Assembly: GCA_034440575.1 (NCBI GenBank)
Contig: JAOTOL010001561.1
Coordinates: 606,501 to 670,500, forward strand
DNA: 64,000 nt
Reading direction: 5' to 3'
Source: Imbricaverruca yamaguchii
Taxonomy: Eukaryota > Arthropoda > Thecostraca > Neoverrucidae
Part shown: positions 12,312 to 26,269 of the stretch, piece after piece
Layout: the number at the start of each line of letters is the position of its first letter
Numbering within the stretch: the stretch's first letter is position 1
Translations under genes and position numbers: made by a program
The notes under the pieces: model-generated
What the model was told of the DNA's origin: nothing
The model's database searches: none
Seen by the model: only the letters and a program-made list of their open reading frames with translations

Positions 12312-13165
12312 TTAACCCGCGACTTCTCTCCGGTCAGATCCCTACACCCGTCTCGAGAGGGGGGGGGGGTGGCGGATAGTAACCCCCCCTCTAAAATGCA
12401 AACTAAGCGTCGCACGAAAACAAAAGAGGTGTCATCGGAAAGCGCTCGACGAGTAGGGTCCCGATCCACCCCCAATATAATTTTTCCCGAAAAGTGACGT
12501 CACCATGGGGGCTAGATTTTCACGACATTTCACGACTTACATTATGTTTTCGGCTCTGGGGAGTTTATTTTGGGCGAGATACGAAAAAAAATCATTTGGA
12601 ATGAGAAAAGGACAGCGAAATCTGCCAGGGCCATCATTTTTTTGGGCCCCCCAAAAATATAAATTATATTTTTTGAAATTTAAAAATTTTGAGTCTTCAG
12701 GTTTTCTTTAATTTTCCTTCTCCAATGGGTAGAGCAGACGGGGAAACGTTGTTGGAAGTCAACTTTCCCTAATACAAAACGCTCACTTTAGCCAGAATTT
12801 CTATTTGAACTGCAATTGGCAAATATGCAAAATTTATATGTAGTCAAAAACGACGAAAATCACAAATTCTCCTCGTATGTTTTGTTGCATCTCTAAAGAT
12901 AAGCAAACGCTGAAGTTTCATTAAAATATCTGTATCCGTTAAAGCGTGACGACTGGTTGAACTTTTTTGGAGGTGACCTCACTTGACCTTGACTAACTCG
13001 TTGACCCTAGATGACCTGACTTACAAATTTTGAAACAGCATGCCAAATCAATGTGGGAAAATGTTTGCCAAATTTGGACGCGCTGCCTCGTGCCGTTCGT
13101 CCGCTGTCGGCGAAAAACCTGAGTGGGGGCGGTTGAAGACCCCCCCCCGAGACGGGACGGGATAA
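12312..13165 (+). mobile_element. TTAA-flanked MITE, family 1, copy 2
   Basis: The left end is TTAACCCGCGACTTCTCTCC at 12312, followed by GTCAGATCC and a GTCTCGAGAGGGG block. The right end is CCCCGAGACGGGACGGG followed by a mutated target (ATAA). It lies in the opposite orientation to copy 1 at 2284-3133 and has the same body. A DR4 (TGACCT-CACT-TGACCT) is at 12974-12989. Confidence 0.75.
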
Positions 13166-13839
13166 AAGAACATTGATAGCACGAATTGTTAAAAGGCAGC
13201 ACTGGATGATAGAGGGGAAGGAGGACGAAGGAAAAATTCCTTCTCTGTCCTTCAATTGGCCTGAGATATATAACGCTATGCTACACAGCTCTCCGGTGCT
13301 ACATCGGCGAACTGTGTAGCACATATTTTAAAGCTATTGCGCGGGCATCTAAATGCTGAGAACTTACGTGCTCACCAAATGCGTATATAGAGTGAGTAAA
13401 GTGGATCTGGTTTTACAAACACACATTGTTATTGCAATTGAGGTTTTTTTAACTGTTACATCGGAAGGACTAAATATTTCGCAGACGCTCTGGAAGTACA
13501 AAAACAATATTTTGGTCAGTGATAGACCACGGCGGCTTGTTGGGAGCCATGTCTTTACTGAAGTATAGCTATTCACACACTTTTTCACCAGTTACGTGGA
13601 CAATTCGTGTACTAAACTGTAAATGTGAGTTCTTTCTTATGTGACCTTGGGCCAATAAACGTGAGGTACTTGGAAAGTGTTCCGACACATGCTTTAGCAT
13701 TCAATATGATATAAGCCTAAGAAAATTCGTATCACTCCTGTAAAGCTATGAGTAGCCAAACAGTTTCCGAGGCAGTTCCGCTGGACATGGCCCGTGTCAG
13801 CGAGCTGACATAATATGAAGCCAAACGCTTTCAGAGATG
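13166..13839. other. unique sequence, nothing recognised
   Basis: Short frames only; no family recognised. Confidence 0.4.
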
Positions 13840-14003
13840 CCACCACACGCATCTCCCTCACACATGCTCGCCACCACACGCATCTCCCTCACACAGACTC
13901 GTCAACACACGCATCTCCCTCACACAGACTCGCCACCACACGCATCTCCCTCACACAGACTCGCCACCACACGCATCTCCCTCACACAGACTCGCCACCA
14001 CAT
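13840..14003. repeat. 30-bp minisatellite, about 5 units
   Basis: The unit is CACCACACGCATCTCCCTCA plus CACAGACTCG. The first unit has GCTCG in place of GACTCG. Because 30 is a multiple of three the frames across it stay open; no gene is implied. Confidence 0.9.
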
Positions 14004-14231
14004 GCATCAACGGCACGCCCGTCTCCAAATGAGCCGGCCATCAGCCGAAGCAGAACAATTTTACGATCCAGATCAGCCATTTGCTGACCGGTCGCGCCGC
14101 CGCAGACGATTCATTGCTGATCTCGGGCCCAATTTATGTTGGCAAGATTGAGTATGGCCGGCGACTGGCAGGAAGCCGGTTAAGGACATCACTTACCGGG
14201 CCGGCCATCCACGGCCGAGAGTTTAGACCCG

Positions 14232-16545
14232 ACCGGCTGCAGCACGCCCATGGGAGCGTAGATCAGTCTCGACACGGGACACCCCAGGAAATTTACAGCC
14301 ACCCCACTGCAGCACACCCATGGGAGCGTAGATCAGTCTCGACACGGGACACCCCAGGAAATTTACAGCCACCCCACTGCAGCACACCCATGGGAGCGTA
14401 GATCAGTCTCGACACGGGACACCCCAGGAAATTTACAGCCACCCCACTGCAGCACACCCATGGGAGCTTAGAACAGTCTCGACACGGGACACCCCAGGAA
14501 ATTTACAGCCACCCCACTGCAGCACGCCCGTGGGAGATTAGAACAGTCTCGACACGGGACACCCCAGGAAATTTACAGCCACCCCACTGCAGCACACCCA
14601 TGGGAGCGTAGATCAGTCTCGACACGGGACACCCCAGGAAATTTACAGCCACCCCACTGCAGCACGCCCATGGGAGCGTAGATCAGTCTCGACACGGGAC
14701 ACCCCAGGAAATTTACAGCCACCCCACTGCAGCACGCCCATGGGAGCGTAGATCAGTCTCGACACGGGACACCCCAGGAAATTTACAGCCACCCCACTGC
14801 AGCACACCCATGGGAGCGTAGATCAGTCTCGACACGGGACACCCCAGGAAATTTACAGCCACCCCACTGCAGCACACCCATGGGAGCGTAGATCAGTCTC
14901 GACACGGGACACCCCAGGAAATTTACAGCCACCCCACTGCAGCACACCCATGGGAGCGTAGATCAGTCTCGACACGGGACACCCCAGGAAATTTACAGCC
15001 ACCCCACTGCAGCACACCCATGGGAGCGTAGATCAGTCTCGACACGGGACACCCCAGGAAATTTACAGCCACCCCACTGCAGCACGCCCATGGGAGCGTA
15101 GATCAGTCTCGACACGGGACACCCCAGGAAATTTACAGCCACCCCACTGCAGCACGCCCGTGGGAGCTTAGATCAGTCTCGACACGGGACACCCCAGGAA
15201 ATTTACAGCCACCCCACTGCAGCACACCCATGGGAGCGTAGATCAGTCTCGACACGGGACACCCCAGGAAATTTACAGCCACCCCACTGCAGCACACCCA
15301 TGGGAGCGTAGATCAGTCTCGACACGGGACACCCCAGGAAATTTACAGCCACCCCACTGCAGCACGCCCGTGGGAGATTAGAACAGTCTCGACACGGGAC
15401 ACCCCAGGAAATTTACAGCCACCCCACTGCAGCACACCCATGGGAGCGTAGATCAGTCTCGACACGGGACACCCCAGGAAATTTACAGCCACCCCACTGC
15501 AGCACGCCCGTGGGAGATTAGAACAGTCTCGACACGGGACACCCCAGGAAATTTACAGCCACCCCACTGCAGCACACCCATGGGAGCGTAGATCAGTCTC
15601 GACACGGGACACCCCAGGAAATTTACAGCCACCCCACTGCAGCACACCCATGGGAGCGTAGAACAGTCTCGACACGGGACACCCCAGGAAATTTACAGCC
15701 ACCCCACTGCAGCACGCCCATGGGAGCGTAGATCAGTCTCGACACGGGACACCCCAGGAAATTTACAGCCACCCCACTGCAGCACGCCCGTGGGAGCGTA
15801 GATCAGTCTCGACACGGGACACCCCAGGAAATTTACAGCCACCCCACTGCAGCACGCCCGTGGGAGCGTAGATCAGTCTCGACACGACACCCATTTACAG
15901 GACACCCCAGGAAATTTACAGCCACCCCACTGCAGCACACCCATGGGAGCGTAGATCAGTCTCGACACGGGACACCCCAGGAAATTTACAGCCACCCCAC
16001 TGCAGCACGCCCGTGGGAGATTAGATCAGTCTCGACACGGGACACCCCAGGAAATTTACAGCCACCCCACTGCAGCACGCCCGTGGGAGATTAGAACAGT
16101 CTCGACACGGGACACCCCAGGAAATTTACAGCCACCCCACTGCAGCACGCCCATGGGAGCGTAGATCAGTCTCGACACGGGACACCCCAGGAAATTTACA
16201 GCCACCCCACTGCAGCACGCCCGTGGGAGATTAGAACAGTCTCGACACGCGAGACTGTCGAGATTTTAGAGACACCCCACTATAGCACACCCATGAGAGC
16301 GTGGATCAGTTTCGACACGAGGGATTTTCGGGAACTTATAACCAACCCGCAAAAGCACACCAATGGGAGTGTAGATCAATCTCGACATGGGAGATCCTCG
16401 AAAAATTAGATGCGCCTCACTTCAGCATGCCTATGGGAGCGTAGATCAGTCTTGACACAGGAGACCATCGGAAATTTAGAACTACCCCACTGGAGCATCC
16501 CCATGGGAGCGTAGATCAGTCCCGTCACAGAAAATCTCTGAGAGC
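14232..16545. repeat. 70-bp satellite array, about 29 clean units plus decayed right edge
   Basis: The unit runs ACCCCAGGAAATTTACAGCC, ACCCCACTGCAGCACACCCA, TGGGAGCGTAGATCAGTCTC, GACACGGGAC (70 bases). Units from 14232 to about 16250 are nearly identical. A recurrent variant has GCCCGTGGGAGATTAGAACA (for example near 14525, 15365, 15485, 16085 and 16220). A small insertion disrupts one unit at about 15886-15903. From 16255 to 16545 four further units are strongly diverged, as expected at an array edge that escapes homogenisation. Confidence 0.95.
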
Positions 16546-17105
16546 TTAGATCCTACCGCAAATCCCTTGTCGCACCTTCGCGAATTCACATCCGGCTTGC
16601 AACTGCATCCTTTGACTAAGCCCGTCACACCACTTTTCCTCGGTACGCAGACCCATTCTGTGAACACATTTCCCCGGTTCTCAAGCCTCTCCCGCGCTAC
16701 GTCACCATATAATTTAAATGGTAACACGTTAGCGTGCGTGCCATATTCCCTTAACGTGTCAACGTACGCTAGGGAGCCATCGCGACGGAACACCACGCCT
16801 ATGGCACGAGGCAGGAGCTGGGCAGTTGTCAGGCGGATGTTTGGCGCTATCAGCCCGGAACCGCCAAGATCTGGATGTTAGCTAATGGTCATGATCTCGG
16901 AGAATATGCCGCAGGTGGCCAAAACGGCACACAGGGCTTGGACAGAGGAAAACAGTGTGTGCGAGCTTACATCTGGATACAGTGGTACCTGGCCAAATTT
17001 TCTCCCTAGTTTGTAATCACCTGCTTGAACCTGAAGGCTGCTTTCTTCATGCCGTTCTACTGCATGCTTTGGTGTAATCAACCGTAAAATAGTCAGCCCT
17101 GTTTG
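16482..17105 (-). pseudogene. unidentified decayed reading frame with one internal stop
   Basis: On the minus strand one frame stays open from about 17105 to 16482 with a single internal TAA at 16878-16880, roughly 200 codons. Composition looks protein-like, with segments such as RLTTAQLLPRAIGVVFRRDG and a cysteine-containing stretch (CVPRKSG, GCSCKP). Upstream the frame is closed by a stop and no ATG is near. The last codons run into the decayed edge of the 70-bp satellite. I do not recognise the family; it may be an old transposon, an integrated viral gene fragment or a host exon. No function is assigned. Confidence 0.3.
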
Positions 17106-17433
17106 TCAGTGGAAGTAATCATGGTGGAAATCGGCCTCTATAATCCACCAAACACCGCCTACACCGTATTACAATTCACACCGTTGGGCATTGCCAAACA
17201 TCATACACTTCTCCAGTATCTGGCTGACAACCGGTATATCCAATAAAGAACGGAACCGTTCCGCGTTTGGGAGACAAACTAACTATTGTACTAGTGTTCT
17301 GTCCGTGTGATACAATAGTTGGAGCGACGCTTGTGCTACTAGAGCTGGCTTACCATGTGCTGCATCAACCGATTTGTATCGCATCTGGGAACAGTCGAAA
17401 TCCCAGCTAGGAAATCCGAGATGCGCTATGGTG

Positions 17434-17672
17434 GCAGCTGGGCTCTTGCATTAGGGTAGCCCGACTATCGCATTTGCACAGCTGGACTCTTGCATTAGGA
17501 CAGCTGGACTCTTACATCAAGATGCCTGGACTATTGAATTAGGGCAGCCGAGCTCTTGCATCAGGGCGTCAGGACTCTTGCATTAGGACCGCTGGACTCC
17601 TGCATTAAGGTAGTCGGACTATTGCACTAGAGCAGCTGGACTCTTGCATTTGGGCAGTTGGACTACTTCCTG
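17434..17672. repeat. degenerate 22-bp tandem repeat
   Basis: Units resemble CAGCTGGACTCTTGCATTAG plus GG, repeated about ten times with many substitutions. Confidence 0.8.
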
Positions 17673-18989
17673 ATGCCAGAATCGCCGGGCCATTGTCCCC
17701 ATCTGTCCGTGGCTACGATCAATTCTGTGTCAACCCCTGCCATTTTTACTGCCGAGTATCATCTGTAGGCCGGTCACATATCTATTCAGGGGGAGCCGGC
17801 ACGGAGCTGCGTCGAAAACCAACAAAGGCCGGCCCTGATAAATGGCGCTCATAACAGACCGCCGCGCGGCTGGCAAGTTATTAAAGATAAAATTGGCGTT
17901 GGCCAGGAGCGGTGCCACCTCGTCAGACGGTGGCAGAGGGGTGCCGGCAGAGCTCCGGGAGAGTAGCATTGATACGAGTCACTGAGCACGACAGACCGTT
18001 GAATTACTCACTCGCCTGACTTATGTACGCATGCTTTCAGGCACAATAAAGCTTCCTCACTGATAAGCAACACGCTGTCAAGCGCACGCGGGGCAGCATA
18101 GATAATCAGATACTCTGCGTAAAAAGAAGCAATGCAAGCTAATAATGTGACGTCATGCGTGCGTGGTAACTAATTGAAAACGTGTCTCCCATCTACCCAG
18201 GCCGCGCCTGGTAGGATTCGCGGCTCGGTGCGAGGCCATGGCCCATCAACGGGTTACGATCGTGTCTCTCGAGTTGTGTGGGTTGCTGCCGACTCCAGAG
18301 TATATCATGCACTAGCTAGAGCACGAGAGAACGCGATCTTTCTGGGAGATTTCTGAACAGTGAGGGAGACAGGCCTGGCGGAGACACATCCTTCAGGATT
18401 AAAAATTCGCTTATTGAAGTCGGTCCGCAGGCCAAACTTCACTGCAACTACTTCATGTAATCTCGCCAATAGGGAAGGAAATCTGGCGATTGGACAGTGT
18501 CAATTCCATGGAAGGGGCAGTTCCCGTTTGCAAAGGCGTGTGCCTAGACACATAACTGCATTATTCTTAGTATTTGTTCGTATGTTAGCAAAGAAACTGA
18601 TTTTTTGACATGGCGTCACCCACGATTCGGTGTCCAGGAGTGCATCCGGTGTTTATCCAATGATTGCAAGAACCTTACGTCAACACCAAAATAGGGAAAG
18701 TGCAGGCACTTTCCCAGCTAAGAGATGGCACACAAATATATTTAAGCATAAAAGCAACACCCATTAGGGAAATACAACTAACAGTATATAACGTCGAGGT
18801 GTTCAGGTATAACACCCACGGACACCCATACGCAGACACACAAATGCACATAGTCTATGGATATATTATTTAAGCGCACTCATAAATACACGCACACATG
18901 CATACGATGCCTGCATGAGCACGCTTGACATCCACCTTTAGACATAATACTGCATTGCACACATTCTAATAATCAGCACATACATAGGT
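17673..18989. other. unique sequence, nothing recognised
   Basis: A minus-strand frame of 79 codons at 17730-17969 and a plus-strand frame at 18174-18356 are open but unidentified. No repeat or RNA gene was seen. Confidence 0.35.
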
Positions 18990-20260
18990 ACATTTATTGG
19001 AAGGAGGCTATCTATTGAAGTGTGTAGGAAGCTATAGACCAGTAAGTCCGACCTAAATTGTTTGCAATGTACTTGAAAAACTGGCCCGAGAGAATGTTTG
19101 TACTAGATAGGCACAACCTTTTAAGGGATACTACGTATCGGCTTCGATTTGGGAAATTTTGTTTAACTAACCTACAGGAGTCCATGGAGTATGTAGCTAT
19201 ATAAATAGCCAATGAAGCCAGGATAGATGCTGTATACTGAGACTTTAGCGCAGGTTTTGATAGCGTTTCACACATGGTTGTGCTTCATTAACTAGGGCAG
19301 GAAGGGATTGATGAAAAAGTTATAAGTTGCATTTTAGCTTGGTTAGGGGATGGAAACAAAGAGTAGTATCAAATGCAGTTAAATATGAATGGAAGGATGT
19401 TTTGAGTGGAGTGACAAGCGGCTCTATTCCAGGTCAATTGCTCTTCATCATGTGTGTCGACAACATTGAGGTAGAGCTGAGAATATGGTGTTCAAATTTG
19501 CTAAGAACGTAGAGCTGGAAGGAGTGGATAACAGTAGTAGTGAATCTAGTAATACTGAACTAGAATTGTGGGACCTAAAAAAAGTGGGCTGACTAATGGC
19601 GGATGTTTTTTCAACCATAAAAAGTTATGAAAAGTTAGTAAGATCTGGAGTCTGGAGGTGAAACATTCAGATATACAATGGGAGGAAGAGAACTGGATGT
19701 TCTTGAAGAGGAAAACGAATTTGATATGTTAGTTTCAAATGAGCTAACAAAATGCAGCGCCGATAGGAACACAAAAATTAGAATGCTGATAATTATTCAT
19801 GAAAGTATGAGGTATTTGAGCAAGGATGTCACACAAAAAATTGTACTTAGGCTATATACAACCACACTTGGAATATTATGTGCATGCACGGAGACATTTA
19901 TATGTGAGACATATATATGTGGGACATATAATATATGTGGGACATATATTTTTGAGACATATATGTGTGACATATCTATGGGAGATACACACATGCCAGA
20001 AAGAGTGCAGTACAAAGCCAAAACCATATGCTCATTAGTGGACTAGGTGAATTCGAATATGTAGAAAAGCTGATAGCATTAACTATGTACTCACTCCACT
20101 GCAGGAGATTAAGGAATAATATCAATTAAATTCATAAAATCATTCAATGGTTAGTTGAGGTTGATCCGAATTATGCCCTTTCATTTGAAATATCACATAG
20201 GGTCATCAAATCGGATTAGACAAGTCAAAGTGGAGGACAGTTGTCAGAAACCAGGACAGA
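18990..20260 (+). mobile_element. old CR1-like LINE fragment (RT to C-terminus)
   Basis: Broken in all frames, but the order of motifs is that of the CR1-type reverse transcriptases at 59940-63029: GSYRPVS near 19030, then QRVVSN and WKDVLSGVTSGSIPGQLLFI (19370-19450, the family's VLSGVPQGSVLGPLLFI), the D-L-E-E-x-E linker at 19680-19740, and LRLYTTTLGI near 19850. A final stretch near 20050-20230 resembles the family's tail. It has many stops and frameshifts and is more diverged than the other CR1-like copies, so it is an older, separate subfamily. Confidence 0.7.
19893..19985. repeat. short degenerate repeat of GACATATATGTG words
   Basis: GACATATATATGTGGGACAT-like words of 10-20 bases repeat about six times inside the LINE relic. 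Confidence 0.7.
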
Positions 20261-20414
20261 CCTACGCTAGTACGGAGAACATCAACGTGGCATAAAGATA
20301 ATGACATGGGAATTTTAGCTGTTCTTACAATTTTGTTTTGCTGTGCGCATAATTTATCTTGTATCTTGTATATTTGCTAGCTGCCGCTGCCATCGTGTAC
20401 GTTTCAAGGCCAAC

Positions 20415-20706
20415 ATGGAGTCTCTTCAGCTGGTGGACGCAGAGCTGGAGAACTAGATGTTCTCCCAAGACATTCGCGAGGAAGAGCAGACCCCACCATT
20501 ATCTGTTGTCAGATTCCCGGTATCCGAGGCTTCCGGCATGAGCCTGCTTCTGGGGGACTCCATCGCCCGTGGCGCCGACCTGTGCTGCTGGATGAAGAGG
20601 ATATGATTTTCCGCCATGCCAGAGGTGGCATGGCCTGGCGCAGCACCGCCTCCAACATCGCCAGCGCAGTGGCACGGTGGCGTCAGACGGTGAGCTACGC
20701 CGTGCA
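20415..20706 (+). pseudogene. broken SGNH-hydrolase-like fragment
   Basis: From ATG 20415 a frame reads through MESLQLVDAELEN to a stop at 20454-20456, continues to SLLLGDSIARGADL near 20530-20573, then needs a shift of frame near 20580 to read LLDEEDMIFRHARGGMAWR and on to about 20706. GDSI followed by a GG-W element is the block I region of SGNH/GDSL hydrolases. Such domains occur in Ngaro/DIRS retrotransposons and some LINE ORF1 proteins, so a retroelement origin is likely. Two lesions (nonsense and frameshift) and a missing C-terminal half make it non-functional. Confidence 0.5.
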
Positions 20707-21167
20707 GGGAATAAGGCGCATATAGACGCACAGTACTTCTCGATCTTCCAGGTGTGTCTTCTTCTCTCTTCCAGGAGCATGCATGTCGTCTGTTTCGTGG
20801 CGAACCATGTATTGTGGAGAGGGTAGTGTGACGCACTTCCTCCGTCAATAGCGAATGTGCTGATGCGTCACGGCATTCCTGAAATTTCATTGGTGGATAG
20901 CCGCCATCCGAGGCCATGTCGGCGGTGCGTAGTGGAAAGCGGTCAGTTATTTCCCGGCAAGTGAGCCTTCCGGGACACGTGAGCTTTCCTGGACGGTCCC
21001 CGATTCGCAGCGTATCGGTGGGATCGTGCGCTGTGGGGTGGGTCTGCCCTAGTGCACAACATCGGTGGGATCGACGCTGTGGTTGAGACCTGCCTGTTGT
21101 TGGGAAATTCGTGGTGTGCCGGTGGGATCGGAGCATTCCAGGTGGACCAAGAGTAACGACCGCGAAC

Positions 21168-21765
21168 TGTCCGGGTGGACTCTGTCCGGGTGGACTCTGT
21201 CCAGGTGGACTCTGTCCGGGTGGACTCTGTCTGGGTGGACTCTGTCCGGGTGGACTCTGTCCGGGTGGACTCTGTCCGGGTGGACTCTGTCCGGGTGGAC
21301 TCTGTCCGGGTGGGCTCTGTCCGGGTGGACTCTGTCCGGGTGGACTCTGTCCGGGTGGACTCTGTCCGGGTGGACTCTGTCCGGGTGGACTCTGTCCGGG
21401 TGGACTCTGTCCGGGTGGACTCTGTCCGGGTGGACTCTGTCCGGGTGGACTCTGTCCGGGTGGACTCTGTCCGGGTGGACTCTGTCCGGGTGGACTCTGT
21501 CCGGGTGGACTCTGTCCGGGTGGACTCTGTCCGGGTGGACTCTGTCCGGGTGGACTCTGTCCGGGTGGACTCTGTTCGGGTGGACTCTGTCCGGGTGGAC
21601 TCTGTCCGGGTGGACTCTGTCCGGGTGGACTCTGTCCGGGTGGACTCTGTTCGGGTGGACTCTGTCCGGGTGGACTCTGTCCGGGTGGACTCTGTCCGGG
21701 TGGACTCTGTTCGGGTGTACTCTGTCCGGGTGGACTCTGTCCGGGTGGACTCTGTCCGGGTGGGC
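21168..21765. repeat. 15-bp minisatellite, about 40 units
   Basis: Unit TCTGTCCGGGTGGAC, nearly perfect over about 600 bases, with rare variants (TTCGGG, GGTGGGC, GGTGTAC). The three plus-strand frames read as SGWTL, GGLCP or VDSVR repeats; this follows from the unit length and I do not call a protein. Confidence 0.97.
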
Positions 21766-23918
<2,153 letters not shown>

Positions 23919-24690
23919 TCGTGGTGGGGTGGTGGAAATGGGCCGTGTTGATTACCATCCATTTCCAGGATATATTTGGAATGAATGGAGTTGTAAGGCC
24001 CATGGTCTATCCTGCGCTGTGCATAGCATGCGAGCCGTCATGAGCTTTTATTTTGTGTGTGTAAGGGACGGAGGGACGGGGTACATTTTTTCCTTTTGAC
24101 ACCGTCAACTTGCAAGATCACTGATAAATCGCCTTACTAATTGGTTGCCGGTGACGAATGGGGGCGAGGAAGTGCTTTACCCTGTATCTGGTGCACTTTG
24201 CACCAGATGCACCAGCATCGTGCACATTGAGCAGACTTCTGATGCACCAGGGAATTGATAATGAACAGTGCTTCGTCATTACGTTACGCTCTTGACAGTA
24301 GCGAAGCGATCGCCTTTGATATTGATGGTGATGCAGGAAATGCATGATCTAAATCATGATTTTGTTTGTGTTGTGCCAGCTGGCGTTCGCCGCTTGTGAT
24401 TGCATCGGTTCACGATGTTCGCATAACTTTCGACTTAAAAGTCGAATAGATGGAGTACTATGTCCTGCTCGAACAGCTAGGTGGTCTAACGACCTGCATT
24501 ACAATGGATGCCTAATTGTGCATGCAATCTGACCATGACAGGGCAGAGCAGCCATATACTTTTATGAAAAATAAGATAATGGAAGAAATGAGACGGGAAA
24601 CGAATTCACAAAGCTTTAAACGAAAGTTTGCAAGTCTGTTTGCCCATCCCTTCATTGCGATGTTCACTTCTTACTTTCCGCATTCGCTCA
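23919..24690. other. unique sequence, nothing recognised
   Basis: Only a small perfect hairpin was noted (CTGGTGCA-CTT-TGCACCAG near 24189). Confidence 0.4.
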
Positions 24691-24699
24691 ATCAAGCTC

Positions 24700-25230
24700 C
24701 AGTCGCCGGTGCATTCCTCCGGGCGGCCGCCGCTTTCTTCCACAGCCGTCCGTGTGCCGGTGCGCGCTGCCTCCACCCCACTCCTCCAGTTTATACCGGA
24801 CGGTGACGACAGGACAAAATGCAATAAAGGCGAACAAACAACTTGGCGTAATGACTCCCCCAAGGAAACCCAATAAGACAGCGGCCGCCAGAGGGCGCGC
24901 GCCGAATTGACCCCAGTCTGGCGGCCGGCCGCCGCAGCGCGGCGCGGCTCGGTCGTTTGGAGCCGAGCACGACCTCGGAGGGGAGACGCCGCGCCAGGGA
25001 AGCCGGCCGGCCGCGGCGACTGCGCGGGTTAACGATCCTCGCCGCCGGCGGATGTCACCTTGTCGGAAGTTGGCCGACGGACGCGCCGGTGTGGCGGCGA
25101 GATGAGAGGTGCGGCGGCTCATCGCCGTGCTGGAGTTCGGCCGAGAGAAGCCGGCCGACATGTGCGGCTGTCTGCGATGGCTGTCAGTTCTGTCTCGGAC
25201 GGTTTTCGGTCGTGGTTAGTTGTAGCTATT
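24700..25230. promoter_or_regulatory. CpG-rich block, possible promoter or first exon
   Basis: A sharp rise in G+C and CpG (GCGGCCGC words, CGGCCGGCC) within AT-richer DNA. Open frames on both strands are unremarkable and not identified. It could be a promoter-associated CpG island, a first exon or a GC-rich repeat. Confidence 0.3.
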
Positions 25231-25730
25231 GGCAGAGGTGGACCACGGGAAGAGGAGGAAAAGAGATCATGCCCATAACAAAGGCATTTCAAAACAAAGG
25301 CATTGTACGTTTGTAATGTTCGGGAATTCCATAGGAACCATATGCAATGTATTTTGTGACGAGTTTAAAAACGCTTAGGTCTAAAACATTCGAAATAGTG
25401 ATTTAATAACATTATATATTACAATTTCGCGTACTTTTGACTATCATAACTCTTTGCCACTTCCAAAACGGTGTTCTAACACCTGACAAGATAATTTGTT
25501 TTGTTTTGACGACAGGAAAACTGGATGCATCAGTGACTAAAGCCTATGCAGCCCATTCTTGCGAAGGTGGAATTTTTTGGCAGTCGAATGACGTGCATTG
25601 GCAGCAAAGCAATGCACATTTGCACAATTTTGCAAGCAAAGCACAATGCACAATGCATTGTTCTCTGCAGGTTTTGATGAGATGGTAGTGAGCAAGGCGA
25701 TAATATTGATCATTTCGCTAGTGATGCTTT

Positions 25731-26130
25731 GCATAAGTAATCAAACCACTGGTGGGCTCAGAATGTGATCACAATCATTTGAGAATGGTTGATGGTGAGG
25801 AATAATACAACGAAGAATGGCACTTGAGTGCTCCTGGGTTTTAGACACTGCGTGAGAAGAAATGTACGACCTTCAATTTACCAGGAGGTGCTGAGTTTGC
25901 ATCAAAAGTAACGTTAGGGATTATGCTATATTACTCAACGTTTCGTCCAGGGGCCATCGTTAGGAGTGGCCCGAATGTATTGCATAAGTAATCAAACCAC
26001 TGGCGGGTTCATAATGTGATCACAATTATTTGAGAATGGTTGATGGTGAGAAATAATACAACGAAAAATGGCTCTTAAGTGCTCCTGGGTTTTAGACATT
26101 GCGTGAGAAGAAATGTACGGCCTTCAATAT
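25731..26130 (-). mobile_element. Penelope-type terminal repeat, tandem copy
   Basis: A block starting GCATAAGTAATCAAACCACT occurs at 25732 and again at 25983, a 251-base direct duplication. Between and inside the copies is the segment GTTAGGGATTATGCTATATT, which also lies 3' of the Penelope-like coding region at 49010-49180. Tandem terminal repeats are typical of Penelope-like elements. No coding region is attached here. Confidence 0.65.
25932..25963 (-). ncRNA. hammerhead-like core, mutated
   Basis: Read on the minus strand: CTAACGA, a TGGCCCCTGGAC arm region, then GAAAC and GTTGAGTA. The G of the conserved CUGANGA core is changed to A and helix II has a mismatch, so self-cleavage is not expected. 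Confidence 0.3.
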
Positions 26131-26269
26131 ATACCATTTTATTTCTATTGACGCTGACAGTAGTTTGAAATATCATCGTAAATTATATGTGGCATTAAGT
26201 TGATGGCGTGCAATAGTCTGATGAGAGTTGTTGGTGAAGAAATGCGACCTATGGCTTCATCGGGACATG

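Noticed and set aside
14232..16260. CRISPR-like array
   Set aside because: Units are contiguous 70-base copies with no variable spacers, and the context is eukaryotic. The same holds for the 37-, 39- and 47-bp arrays.
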